Shown one piece after another: positions 26,545 to 34,844 of a stretch of 64,000 bases of DNA (within the stretch, counting starts at the first letter, position 1; the number at the start of each line of letters is the position of its first letter). Made by a program: the position numbers and the translations under genes. The notes below the pieces were generated by a model, which saw only the letters and a program-made list of their open reading frames with translations, ran no database searches and was not told the origin of the DNA. Origin of the DNA: Pasteurellaceae bacterium (lineage in GTDB: Bacteria > Pseudomonadota > Gammaproteobacteria > Enterobacterales > Pasteurellaceae); contig CAAEJV010000028.1 of assembly GCA_900756155.1 (NCBI GenBank), forward strand, positions 1 to 64,000, written 5' to 3'.

Positions 26545-27252
26545 TTAAAGTGTTAATAATTCAGTTAAATGATTGATTTCTAATGTAGGCAAAATGCTTG
26601 CTTCAGTAAATGAATTGAGGTTTTTGCCTGATAAATTAATCCATACAGCTTGGCAGCCGGCTTGAATGGCGCCTTGAACATCCGTGGTTAAGTTATCACC
26701 AATATGTAAAATTTCACTCGGTTTTACGCCAAAATGATCGGCGGTTTGGTGGAACAAATCTTGATGAGGTTTCGCTCTGCCTTGCTCTCCTCCACGTAAA
26801 CTCAGCTGAAAGTGTTCAAACCCAATACGTGTGGCAATCACATTACCATTGGTAATCACGCTAAGCGGGTATCGATCTTTCAGTTGATTCAGCACTTCAA
26901 TACTTTCTGCGGGGACTTCAATTTTATGTCGCCATTCAATAAACTCTTCCATCGCGAGCGCTAAAGTGCGGTCAATTTCAACCGCACTTTTACCATGATG
27001 CGTCAGTAAGTGCCGTAACGTTTCGACACGCCAGGCAATCACATCTTCAGCAATCAAGGGATCTTTCTCCGCCAGTTGCCATTTCCATTCTCGCCAATAT
27101 TCTGAGGTAAGCTCGCTCAGTTGTGCGTGTTCTTGCACACATTGAAGAAAGCGTTCTTCGGCCAAACGAATGACATCACTGTTATCGTAAAGGGTATCAT
27201 CAAGATCAAAACTCATAACCTTGAAAGGCTGAAGACCGCGGTAAAATCGCAT
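26545..27252 (-). CDS. yigB: HAD phosphatase YigB, probable riboflavin-pathway phosphatase
   Basis: 235 residues. HAD superfamily: nucleophile motif FDLDDTLYD (about 15-23), motif II ITNGN, conserved Lys in RAKPHQDLF and acidic motif IGDNLTTDV. Aligns well with E. coli YigB, which dephosphorylates 5-amino-6-(5-phosphoribitylamino)uracil in flavin synthesis. Inside the gene is an inverted pair of complete USS (26963-26990) encoding KSAVEIDRTL. It lies 4 bp upstream of ygiB and 8 bp after the next gene, so all appear co-transcribed. In E. coli yigB is next to xerC, not ygiB. Confidence 0.9.
   Translation of the reverse strand: MRFYRGLQPFKVMSFDLDDTLYDNSDVIRLAEERFLQCVQEHAQLSELTSEYWREWKWQLAEKDPLIAEDVIAWRVETLRHLLTHHGKSAVEIDRTLALAMEEFIEWRHKIEVPAESIEVLNQLKDRYPLSVITNGNVIATRIGFEHFQLSLRGGEQGRAKPHQDLFHQTADHFGVKPSEILHIGDNLTTDVQGAIQAGCQAVWINLSGKNLNSFTEASILPTLEINHLTELLTL
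26963..26990. repeat. Inverted USS pair inside yigB
   Basis: AAAGTGCGGT (26963-26972) and ACCGCACTTT (26981-26990) form a perfect 10-bp inverted repeat with an 8-base spacer within coding sequence. There is no long T tract on either side, so it need not terminate. Confidence 0.9.
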
Positions 27253-27260
27253 AGTTAATC

Positions 27261-27680
27261 CTATTTAATGGTATTCACACCAAGCCATGCGGTCGCACGT
27301 TCATTGGTGATTTCTTCGTGTGTCCACATGCTCATTAAGTCAGGCTGAGGATGCTTGTTGGTGTTATAGCCGATCAAATGAGCAAAATCAAATACGGCAT
27401 GCGGATAGCCGTTAATAAGCAATAAGGCTAAATAACCGCTTGCATCCCAGCAGATTTCTAATTTACGGGCTTCATGATGATTGCGAGTGTTATCGACGTT
27501 ATAAACATGTAAGCAATCGACAACAGGCTGTGCATTTTGACGCATATCTAATGCATAAAAATAGCCCGTTTCACCATCATCTTCAAACATTACCGCCAGA
27601 TGCTCATGCACAGTCGAGTGTGTGCCGACTTGCTTTGGTTGACCGAGAAAGAGTTGATCTTCGAGGGTTAAATGTAACAT
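27261..27680 (-). CDS. Uncharacterised protein, possibly DUF2251 family
   Basis: 139 residues, no signal peptide or membrane segment. Acidic and aromatic-rich with MFEDDGETGYFYALD and a conserved-looking WDASGYLALLLINGYPHAVFDF centre and a C-terminal WTHEEI. I associate this pattern with DUF2251, from memory only. It sits between NUDIX and yigB genes with 8-bp gaps on both sides, so it is part of the same transcript. No function can be given. Confidence 0.6.
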   Translation of the reverse strand: MLHLTLEDQLFLGQPKQVGTHSTVHEHLAVMFEDDGETGYFYALDMRQNAQPVVDCLHVYNVDNTRNHHEARKLEICWDASGYLALLLINGYPHAVFDFAHLIGYNTNKHPQPDLMSMWTHEEITNERATAWLGVNTIK

Positions 27681-27688
27681 GGTATTTC

Positions 27689-28327
27689 CTAATCAAATTG
27701 TGTAGTCCAGTGACTACTATGGTGTGCTTGAAAGCAAAGTTCAACCTGTGCGGGCGTATTTTTTTCTTCATTCATTGGCGGCAGTTCACTCAACGCAAAA
27801 TAGGCAGATTGAACTGTTTCACTATTTGGTTGAAATTCACCACTTAATGGTTCGCACATGACGAAGGTTTTGAGTACAGGATGCGCAAAAGGCGGAAAAT
27901 TTCGTTTATGTTGTTCGTGAATAGCAATAATGAAAGTCGGTTTAACATTAAGCCCCGCTTCTTCGCGTACTTCTTTAATCGTATTACTATGAATGGTTTC
28001 TAGCACATCTATCCAGCCGCCAGGCAGTGACCAAAGTCCATCATTTTCTTGTACTAATAAAATTTTATCATCTTTGAAAATAGCTGCGCGCGAATCGATT
28101 TTAGGGGTTTGATAACCTGCCTCATTGCAGAAAAACGATTTAACGGTTTCTTTGGGTATTGCTGTTTTATAAGCGAGCATTTCAGCAGACAAATCCCGCA
28201 AGCGTTCATAGCGTTCAATATCATAGATATTTTTGCAATAAGTTAGCCCGTTTTGTGCAATGCTTTGGATTTCGATAGCCCAAGATAGCCAAGGTTCGGT
28301 AAGAAGTGAATCCGATTGTGTCTTCAT
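27689..28327 (-). CDS. NUDIX hydrolase with N-terminal NUDIX-associated domain
   Basis: 212 residues. An N-terminal helical domain (about 1-65; WLSWAIEIQSIAQNGLTY, YDIERYERLR) of the kind found before NUDIX domains, then a NUDIX fold with the box GWIDVLETIHSNTIKEVREEAGL, in which the usual R of REUXEE is K. Such enzymes hydrolyse nucleoside diphosphates linked to another group; some relatives act on ADP-ribose or CDP-choline, so the substrate is open. It is the first gene of the leftward five-gene run, after the eno terminator. Confidence 0.85.
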   Translation of the reverse strand: MKTQSDSLLTEPWLSWAIEIQSIAQNGLTYCKNIYDIERYERLRDLSAEMLAYKTAIPKETVKSFFCNEAGYQTPKIDSRAAIFKDDKILLVQENDGLWSLPGGWIDVLETIHSNTIKEVREEAGLNVKPTFIIAIHEQHKRNFPPFAHPVLKTFVMCEPLSGEFQPNSETVQSAYFALSELPPMNEEKNTPAQVELCFQAHHSSHWTTQFD

Positions 28328-28345
28328 AAAAACACCTTAAAAAAA

Positions 28346-28372
28346 CACCGCACTTTTGTGCAAAGTGCGGTG
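28346..28372 (-). terminator. Terminator of eno, an inverted USS pair
   Basis: An 11-bp perfect stem (CACCGCACTTT with AAAGTGCGGTG), 5-nt loop, and a run of Ts on the minus strand, 27 bases after the eno stop. Confidence 0.92.
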
Positions 28373-28398
28373 CTATTTTACATTAAATTAAGCAAAAA

Positions 28399-29700
28399 TT
28401 ATGCTTGACCTTTAACCGCTTTTAAACCTAAGAATGGTGCTTTGTCACCTAATGCTTCTTCGATACGGATTAATTGGTTGTATTTCGCAATACGGTCAGA
28501 ACGGCTCATAGAACCAGTTTTGATTTGACCTGCTGCTGTACCAACCGCTAAATCAGCGATAGTCGCATCTTCGGTTTCACCTGAGCGGTGAGAGATAACC
28601 GCTGTGTAACCTGCATCTTTAGCCATTTTGATTGCTGCTAAAGTTTCAGTTAAAGAACCGATTTGGTTGAATTTGATTAAGATAGAGTTTGCGATACCTT
28701 TTTCGATACCTTCTTTTAAGATTTTGGTGTTGGTTACGAATAAGTCGTCGCCCACTAATTGAACGCGGTCGCCTAACACTTTAGTTTGGTATGCGAAACC
28801 ATCCCAGTCAGATTCATCTTGACCATCTTCGATAGACACGATTGGGTATTGTTTGGTTAATTCTTCAAGATAGTGTGTGAACTCTTGAGAAGTGAATGAA
28901 CGGCCTTCGCCTTTCATTTCGTATTTGCCAGTTTCTTTGTTGTAGAACTCAGAAGATGCACAGTCCATTGCTAAAGTCACGTCTTTACCTAATACATAAC
29001 CTGCTTTTTCTACAGCTTCTTTGATACATGCTAAAGCGTCAGCGTTAGAGGCTAAGTTAGGTGCGAAACCACCTTCATCACCTACAGCAGTGCTCATGCC
29101 TTTAGATTTTAATACTTTCGCAAGGTTGTGGAATACTTCAGCACCGATACGAAGTGCTTCGCGTAATGTTTTCGCACCAACTGGTTGAATCATGAATTCT
29201 TGGATATCAACGTTGTTATCTGCGTGCTCACCACCGTTGATGATGTTCATCATTGGTAATGGCATAGAGTAAACGCCTGGCGTGCCGTTAAGTTCTGCGA
29301 TGTAAGCGTAAAGAGGTAAACCTTTAGACGCTGCTGCTGCTTTTGCGTTTGCTAAAGATACCGCTAAGATTGCGTTTGCACCGAAGTTAGATTTGTTTTC
29401 AGTACCATCTAAATCGATCATGATTTGGTCGATTTCAGCTTGGTTAGACGCTTCTTTACCCACTAATGCATCTGCGATAGGACCGTTTACAGCCGCAACC
29501 GCTTTTAATACACCTTTACCTAAGAAACGAGATTTGTCGCCGTCACGTAATTCTAATGCTTCACGAGAACCAGTAGATGCACCTGATGGAGCAGCTGCTA
29601 AACCAACGAAACCACCTTCAAGATGAACTTCAGCTTCTACAGTTGGGTTACCACGAGAGTCGATGATTTCACGACCAATGACTTTAACGATTTTTGCCAT
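28399..29700 (-). CDS. eno: Enolase
   Basis: 433 residues (E. coli 432). Converts 2-phosphoglycerate to phosphoenolpyruvate in glycolysis and is also an RNA-degradosome partner in gamma-proteobacteria. The signatures GREIIDSRGNPTVEAEV, MPLPMMNIINGGEHADNNVD, the metal-binding D/E/D residues (AMDC, SIEDG, VGDDLF) and ISHRSGETED are all present. GAGGAAAACAAA before the ATG is a strong ribosome site. pyrG, its neighbour in enterics, is 3.2 kb away here with two unrelated genes between. Confidence 0.98.
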   Translation of the reverse strand: MAKIVKVIGREIIDSRGNPTVEAEVHLEGGFVGLAAAPSGASTGSREALELRDGDKSRFLGKGVLKAVAAVNGPIADALVGKEASNQAEIDQIMIDLDGTENKSNFGANAILAVSLANAKAAAASKGLPLYAYIAELNGTPGVYSMPLPMMNIINGGEHADNNVDIQEFMIQPVGAKTLREALRIGAEVFHNLAKVLKSKGMSTAVGDEGGFAPNLASNADALACIKEAVEKAGYVLGKDVTLAMDCASSEFYNKETGKYEMKGEGRSFTSQEFTHYLEELTKQYPIVSIEDGQDESDWDGFAYQTKVLGDRVQLVGDDLFVTNTKILKEGIEKGIANSILIKFNQIGSLTETLAAIKMAKDAGYTAVISHRSGETEDATIADLAVGTAAGQIKTGSMSRSDRIAKYNQLIRIEEALGDKAPFLGLKAVKGQA

Positions 29701-29796
29701 TTTGTTTTCCTCTGTTTAAAGTTAATTAAAATTAGTTAGGCGAACCTAAAACGGGAATATAATAAAGCAAATTTAGAAATTTGTCTTGGAAAAATG

Positions 29797-29838
29797 ACCG
29801 CACTTTGATCTGTATCTTATTTTTCAATCAAGTGCGGT
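29797..29838. repeat. Inverted USS pair in the eno / DUF4153 intergenic region
   Basis: ACCGCACTT at 29797-29805 and AAGTGCGGT at 29830-29838 with a 24-base spacer. No T tract of note; it lies upstream of both divergent genes, so it is an uptake signal rather than a terminator. Confidence 0.85.
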
Positions 29839-29987
29839 AAGTTTTTATCTCTTTTTCGCCAATTATTTCTTTTATTTCAGTGGAATTGCCTTCAAAAGTT
29901 GGTTACAGTTGCACGAAATTTCGTATTATTTTACGACGAATTATTTATTCTTAATTGAGACTTTCTTGCATTGAAAAAGGAATCATT

Positions 29988-31757
29988 ATGTCTCTTTCGA
30001 CTTTTTTTCACCAAACCAAAACACGAATAAAATCAGCGATATCCACCCATCCGATTGAAATCTTCATGATTGCTACGTTTGCTCTTGGGATTTGGTTTGT
30101 GGATATGAATTCAGAAAAAGATCATTTAGCTTATTGGCTATTTGAGCCGATGCTGTTTGCCTTTATTTATCTATCTCGCCCTTATGCCTGGTATCGTTTT
30201 TCGTGGATTGTGCCGCTTATTGCCGTTTTCACCATTTGGCAAGTAAATGATAATGCTGATTTTTATGCTTATAGCCCTAAGTTTTGGGGCGCTCAATTTA
30301 TTGTATTATTGATATTATGTGGTTTTCCATTTGTCAGAAACAATCAAGCCTTTACTTATCGTAATTTTACGACGCTATATTACATCACGTCATCCATTGC
30401 TGGTTGGGGGCTCGTCTCTGGTTTGGTAGCCGCAATTTTGGCTTCAATCAGTGCATTATTTAATATTGATTTTAGTGAATGGTTTCAAAAGCATCTTTAT
30501 TCCTCAATTACCGCATTTTGTCTTCCTTTGTTCTTTTTGGTCTTTCAACAGCGCCAAGAAAATACAGAGATGACGCTAAATCGTAGCGTTGAAATTTTAG
30601 TAAATTTTATCTTAGCGCCAGCCTTAATGATTTTTACTGTTCTACTTTATGCTTATGTGGGCAAAATTATCTTAGCAGGGGCCTTGCCAAAAGGAATGGT
30701 GTCGAATATTGCGTTGCCTTACTTAGTCGTAGGCTTAGGTGTTTACGCTTTACGTAGTATTAGTGTTAAAGCAAATTGGGACAGTTTCTTTAATTTTTTT
30801 CCATACCTTTCCACTGTTCCCATTGTACTGCTATGGTTGGCAATTGACCGTCGAATTAGTGCTTATGCTTGGACTGAGCAACGGATTTATTTAGTGGCAT
30901 TAGTCTCGGCGATTACGATTGCTTATGCTATTTTAATCATCCCTAAAATTCGTCAATATCGTTTGATTTCTGTCGTTGTAATGGTCGCAATTTTTGCCAT
31001 GACTTGGGTGGTGGAACCCAAAGAAATCGCTTATCAAAGCCAAACGGAACGTTTTGAGCATTTACTCACAAAGCTTAATTTATCTGATGGGCAAGGAAAA
31101 ATTCGTGATGATGTGGATTTTTTAACTCGTTTAGAAAATATGCCAGAAAACGAACGCCAAGATTGGAATGAATTAGATGATGTATCTGATTATTTAGTTC
31201 ATCGTTTGGACTTAGGGGCTTATGACGGCTCTAATTATGAGGATAAACGAAAAGCCTTTGTACAAAGATATGGTGAAAAAGCGAATGAACTGATTTCATT
31301 GGATGTTTATGAGCATTCTTTCCGTATCAATGATAGCGACATTATGGCGCAGCAAAATAGCCCGGTTAGAGAAGCGGAGTTTGAATGGTCATCAATTGAT
31401 GTGAGTTCGTATAAAAAATGGATCCATGTGCCAGTCTATCAATTCTATCGTGTGGACGATAACAGCTCGAAAAAAGAAGAGAATGAGCCAAAAGAACGAG
31501 CCGAAGTTTGTTTTGTTGAAGAACATGATAGATATTGTACCGATATGGATCAGCATATTAAACAGGTCTTTCAACAACATCATTTAGATTCAATGAAAAA
31601 ACTGGCGGAATCAGATCTTAAACTAATCAGCAAAGACTTACTAAAAATTGATGCGCCAAGTTTTGCTATCTATTTAGGTTCACTTGAAATGCAATTTAGT
31701 CAAGAAAAGGGCTATCACTACAAGGAATTAACCGTCGAAGCCATTTTTGAGAAATAG
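29988..31757 (+). CDS. DUF4153 family membrane protein
   Basis: 589 residues from the ATG with AAAAGG 7 bases upstream; the open frame extends to 29955 but without a ribosome site. Residues 1 to about 350 are rich in hydrophobic helices (about ten), with aromatic YLSRPYAWYRFSWIVPLIAVF and an FCLPLFFLVFQQR segment that fit DUF4153. The remaining 230 residues are polar and charged and probably form a soluble domain. Function is unknown. The gene stands alone between divergent eno and convergent GT2 gene. Confidence 0.75.
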   Translation: MSLSTFFHQTKTRIKSAISTHPIEIFMIATFALGIWFVDMNSEKDHLAYWLFEPMLFAFIYLSRPYAWYRFSWIVPLIAVFTIWQVNDNADFYAYSPKFWGAQFIVLLILCGFPFVRNNQAFTYRNFTTLYYITSSIAGWGLVSGLVAAILASISALFNIDFSEWFQKHLYSSITAFCLPLFFLVFQQRQENTEMTLNRSVEILVNFILAPALMIFTVLLYAYVGKIILAGALPKGMVSNIALPYLVVGLGVYALRSISVKANWDSFFNFFPYLSTVPIVLLWLAIDRRISAYAWTEQRIYLVALVSAITIAYAILIIPKIRQYRLISVVVMVAIFAMTWVVEPKEIAYQSQTERFEHLLTKLNLSDGQGKIRDDVDFLTRLENMPENERQDWNELDDVSDYLVHRLDLGAYDGSNYEDKRKAFVQRYGEKANELISLDVYEHSFRINDSDIMAQQNSPVREAEFEWSSIDVSSYKKWIHVPVYQFYRVDDNSSKKEENEPKERAEVCFVEEHDRYCTDMDQHIKQVFQQHHLDSMKKLAESDLKLISKDLLKIDAPSFAIYLGSLEMQFSQEKGYHYKELTVEAIFEK

Positions 31758-31832
31758 GTTAGATATGTAAAGTACGGTGATGTTATTGCAAAAAATTTGG
31801 CTAAAAATGACCGCACTTTGATATTAAAATGG

Positions 31833-31869
31833 ATAAAAATCTCCCTAATCCTATTCAGATTGGGGAAGT
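31833..31869 (-). terminator. Probable terminator of the GT2 gene
   Basis: CTCCCTAATC (31841-31850) pairs with GATTGGGGAAG (31858-31868) with one bulge and one mismatch; ATTTTTATCC follows on the minus strand. Confidence 0.6.
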
Positions 31870-31889
31870 AGTCTGATGAAGTAAAAGCT

Positions 31890-32825
31890 TTATTGCGTTC
31901 TTTGATACAAAAGCTTTTTCAAGAATTGTGTATGTGTATCTAAAATACTAAACATGGTTTCCCGATCTTCACCAAATAGTGAGGTTTCATTATTTGAACG
32001 AACTTTGTCATAAGCTGAAAAGGCGATTTCAAACTCTTCAGTGCGTAATTTAATGCTTTTCCCGTGCAGTATAAGGCTCAGTAAGCTGACTTCTTTAGGT
32101 GTTAATTCTGGAAATAAATGGCTTATCCATAGCTCCATAGAGTATTGAATAGACTCGCTAATTTTGTCATGTATTTTACTCGCTTGGCCTTGGTGTATCC
32201 GATAAAACAATAATGGCTCTGGTAAATTCGCAAATTTCTTTTGATGTAATGCACATTGTACCCACATATGAAAATCGGGCGCTGTGGCTGTTTGTGCATA
32301 ATTGATCGCGAGTGCCTTGATACTAGAATGTCGCCACATTGAAGAGGGATTAATGATATTGTCACGAGCTAAAGAAAAATGTGCTTTTATATCTTTATCT
32401 AAAAGAGGAAGTGTACTTACTTTAGACATTTTATCAGTTTGCCCATCATTAAAGAGCAGTGCATTACTTCCTAAAATATCAATTTCAGGATGCCCGTCTA
32501 AATATTGAATCTGTTTTTCAAAACGGTGTGGCACACAAATATCATCGGCATCCATACGTGCAACATATTCCACATTCATATAGTTAAGCATATCCATGGC
32601 AAATTGCATGACATCAGGTTCACCTTGGTTTTGAGGTAAATGGTAAACACGTAAGCGAGCATCTTTTGTCGCATAGCTTTCGAGAATGTCACCTGTGTTA
32701 TCGGTAGAAGCATCATTAACTGCCAGAATACAAAAATCACTAAAGGTTTGATTCAACAATGAATCTAAACATTCAGTGAGAAAATTTTCTGCATTATATG
32801 CGGGTAAAATAACAGCAAGTTTCAT
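31890..32825 (-). CDS. Family 2 glycosyltransferase
   Basis: 311 residues, GT-A fold: LAVILPAYNAENFLTECLDS at the N-terminus, nucleotide-binding motif NDAS at 37-40 (most relatives have DDGS) and metal-binding DADD at 92-95 (RMDADDICVPHRFEKQ). The second half has HMWVQCALHQKKFANLPEPL and YRIHQGQASK, common in enzymes that add hexoses to LPS or capsular glycans. No membrane helix, so it acts at the cytoplasmic face on a lipid-linked or LPS-core acceptor. It is isolated, between DUF4153 and pyrG, with no other surface-sugar gene next to it. Donor and acceptor unknown. Confidence 0.87.
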   Translation of the reverse strand: MKLAVILPAYNAENFLTECLDSLLNQTFSDFCILAVNDASTDNTGDILESYATKDARLRVYHLPQNQGEPDVMQFAMDMLNYMNVEYVARMDADDICVPHRFEKQIQYLDGHPEIDILGSNALLFNDGQTDKMSKVSTLPLLDKDIKAHFSLARDNIINPSSMWRHSSIKALAINYAQTATAPDFHMWVQCALHQKKFANLPEPLLFYRIHQGQASKIHDKISESIQYSMELWISHLFPELTPKEVSLLSLILHGKSIKLRTEEFEIAFSAYDKVRSNNETSLFGEDRETMFSILDTHTQFLKKLLYQRTQ

Positions 32826-32888
32826 TTTTAGTTATCCATTATTAAATGAGTGAATAAGACACAGATGATATTATTCCTTATTAATACA

Positions 32889-32926
32889 AAGTGCGGTCAA
32901 AAACACAAGAATTTTTGACCGCACTT
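32889..32926 (-). terminator. Terminator of pyrG, an inverted USS pair
   Basis: A 15-bp perfect stem (AAGTGCGGTCAAAAA with TTTTTGACCGCACTT) around an 8-nt loop. The outer T tract on the minus strand is short (TTTG), but the stem is strong. Confidence 0.75.
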
Positions 32927-32947
32927 GTTTATGGAATTATCAGCAAA

Positions 32948-34585
32948 TTACTTTTCAGTTTTTAACTGATTTTCTCTAGCTGCTTTGACAAAGCCTTCAA
33001 ATAATGGGTGGCCGTCACGTGGTGTTGATGTAAATTCTGGGTGGAATTGACATGCCACAAACCATGGGTGGTTTGGTACTTCGATGATTTCCACTAATTT
33101 ACGATCCGCCGATAAACCAGTTACTTTAAGGCCCGCTTTTTCAATTTGTGGAAGCAGGTTATTGTTCACTTCATAGCGATGACGATGACGTTCTTCGATG
33201 GTTTCTTTGCCATATAATGCACGCGCTTTTGAGCCTTCAATTAAATGACATTGTTGTGCACCTAAACGCATCGTACCACCGAGATCTGAATTGTCGTCAC
33301 GGGTTTCAATGTGGCCTTCAGCATCTTGCCATTCTGTAATTAAACCAACAACAGGTTGCTCACAGTTACGATCAAATTCAGATGAGTTGGCTTTTTCAAG
33401 ACCAGCAACGTTGCGCGCGTATTCGATTAATGCAATTTGCATCCCTAAACAAATGCCTAGGTAAGGAACATTGTTTTCACGCGCATATTTTGCTGTCAAA
33501 ATTTTACCTTCTACACCGCGATAGCCAAAGCCGCCAGGTACTAAAATACCATCTACGCCTTTTAATACGTCAGTGCCTTTGGTTTCAACATCTTGAGAAT
33601 CAATGTATTTGATATGCACGCTTAAACGGTTTTTCAAGCCTGCATGTTTTAAGGCTTCATTCACTGATTTATACGCGTCTGGTAATTCAGTATATTTACC
33701 AACCATACCGATGGTGACCTCGCCTACTGGGTTTGCTTCTTGATAAAGCACTTGTTCCCATTCAGAAAGATCAGCTTCAGGGCAGTCTAAGTGGAAACGT
33801 TGGCAGATGAATTCATCTAAACCTTGTGATTTCAATAATGCCGGAATTTGGTAGATTGAATTCACATCTTTTAATGAGATGACCGCACGTTCTGGTACGT
33901 TACAGAATAAGGCAATTTTTGCACGCTCGTTTGGTGGAATCATACGATCAGAACGGCAGATGAGCACATCCGGTTGAATACCAATCGAAAGTAATTCTTT
34001 TACAGAATGTTGAGTTGGTTTGGTTTTTACTTCGCCCGCCGTCGGGATGTATGGCACTAACGTTAAGTGCATAAAGAGAGTATTCTCACGACCGACTTGT
34101 ACGGCAAGTTGACGAAGTGCTTCTAAGAATGGAAGTGATTCGATATCACCCACTGTTCCACCCACTTCCACAATTACCACATCATGGCCTTGTGCACCAG
34201 CAATCACGCGATCTTTGATCTCATTGGTGATGTGTGGGATAACTTGAATTGTTGCACCTAAATAATCACCACGACGCTCTTTGCGTAATACTTCAGAATA
34301 AATTTTACCCGTGGTGAAGTTATTACGTTTTGTCATTTTAGTACGAATAAAACGCTCGTAGTGACCTAAGTCTAAATCAGTTTCTGCCCCGTCTTGTGTC
34401 ACGAACACTTCGCCGTGTTGGGTTGGGCTCATTGTACCCGGATCCACGTTGATGTAAGGGTCTAATTTCATAATAGTCACGTTTAAGCCACGTGCTTCTA
34501 AAATTGCTGCCAATGATGCTGCAGCAATACCTTTACCTAACGATGAAACCACACCGCCTGTGACGAAAATATAATTTGTAGCCAT
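32948..34585 (-). CDS. pyrG: CTP synthase
   Basis: 545 residues, the same as E. coli. Aminates UTP to CTP with glutamine. The N-terminal amidoligase domain (1 to about 265) starts NYIFVTGGVVSSLGKGIAAA and holds the CTP/UTP site (KTKPTQHSV); the C-terminal class I glutamine amidotransferase has the nucleophile Cys in LGICLGMQIA and the His-Glu pair in CQFHPEFTS. Single-gene unit with its own promoter and a USS-pair terminator. Confidence 0.98.
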   Translation of the reverse strand: MATNYIFVTGGVVSSLGKGIAAASLAAILEARGLNVTIMKLDPYINVDPGTMSPTQHGEVFVTQDGAETDLDLGHYERFIRTKMTKRNNFTTGKIYSEVLRKERRGDYLGATIQVIPHITNEIKDRVIAGAQGHDVVIVEVGGTVGDIESLPFLEALRQLAVQVGRENTLFMHLTLVPYIPTAGEVKTKPTQHSVKELLSIGIQPDVLICRSDRMIPPNERAKIALFCNVPERAVISLKDVNSIYQIPALLKSQGLDEFICQRFHLDCPEADLSEWEQVLYQEANPVGEVTIGMVGKYTELPDAYKSVNEALKHAGLKNRLSVHIKYIDSQDVETKGTDVLKGVDGILVPGGFGYRGVEGKILTAKYARENNVPYLGICLGMQIALIEYARNVAGLEKANSSEFDRNCEQPVVGLITEWQDAEGHIETRDDNSDLGGTMRLGAQQCHLIEGSKARALYGKETIEERHRHRYEVNNNLLPQIEKAGLKVTGLSADRKLVEIIEVPNHPWFVACQFHPEFTSTPRDGHPLFEGFVKAARENQLKTEK

Positions 34586-34617
34586 AGTGAGAGACCTAAA
34601 ATGTTGGGATAAAAATG

Positions 34618-34645
34618 ATTATAGCCAATCATCTTTATATGCAAA
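34618..34645 (-). promoter_or_regulatory. Probable sigma-70 promoter of pyrG
   Basis: On the minus strand TTTGCA (34645-34640), 16-nt spacer, then a perfect TATAAT (34623-34618). The leader would be about 25 nt. The spacer overlaps one arm of a 14-bp inverted repeat (34623-34636 with 34687-34700). Confidence 0.6.
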
Positions 34646-34781
34646 TTTGTGCAGAATACTGAAAAGTGCGGTCAAAAATAAAAGAAAAAGATGATTAGCT
34701 ATCAAGACGGGAGGATAGTTTACAGGATTTGAGATTTTTATACAATCTTGTCTTGTCAGGAATGTATGAAAATTAAATGGC

Positions 34782-34810
34782 TTATCATATTCTCCATTCT
34801 ACGGTAGAAT
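34782..34810 (+). promoter_or_regulatory. Promoter candidate for glmU
   Basis: TTATCA (34782-34787), 17-nt spacer and TAGAAT (34805-34810). The leader would be about 28 nt. Confidence 0.45.
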
Positions 34811-34844
34811 ACGCCCAAATTTTTTATAAAGAAGAGAAAAATTT

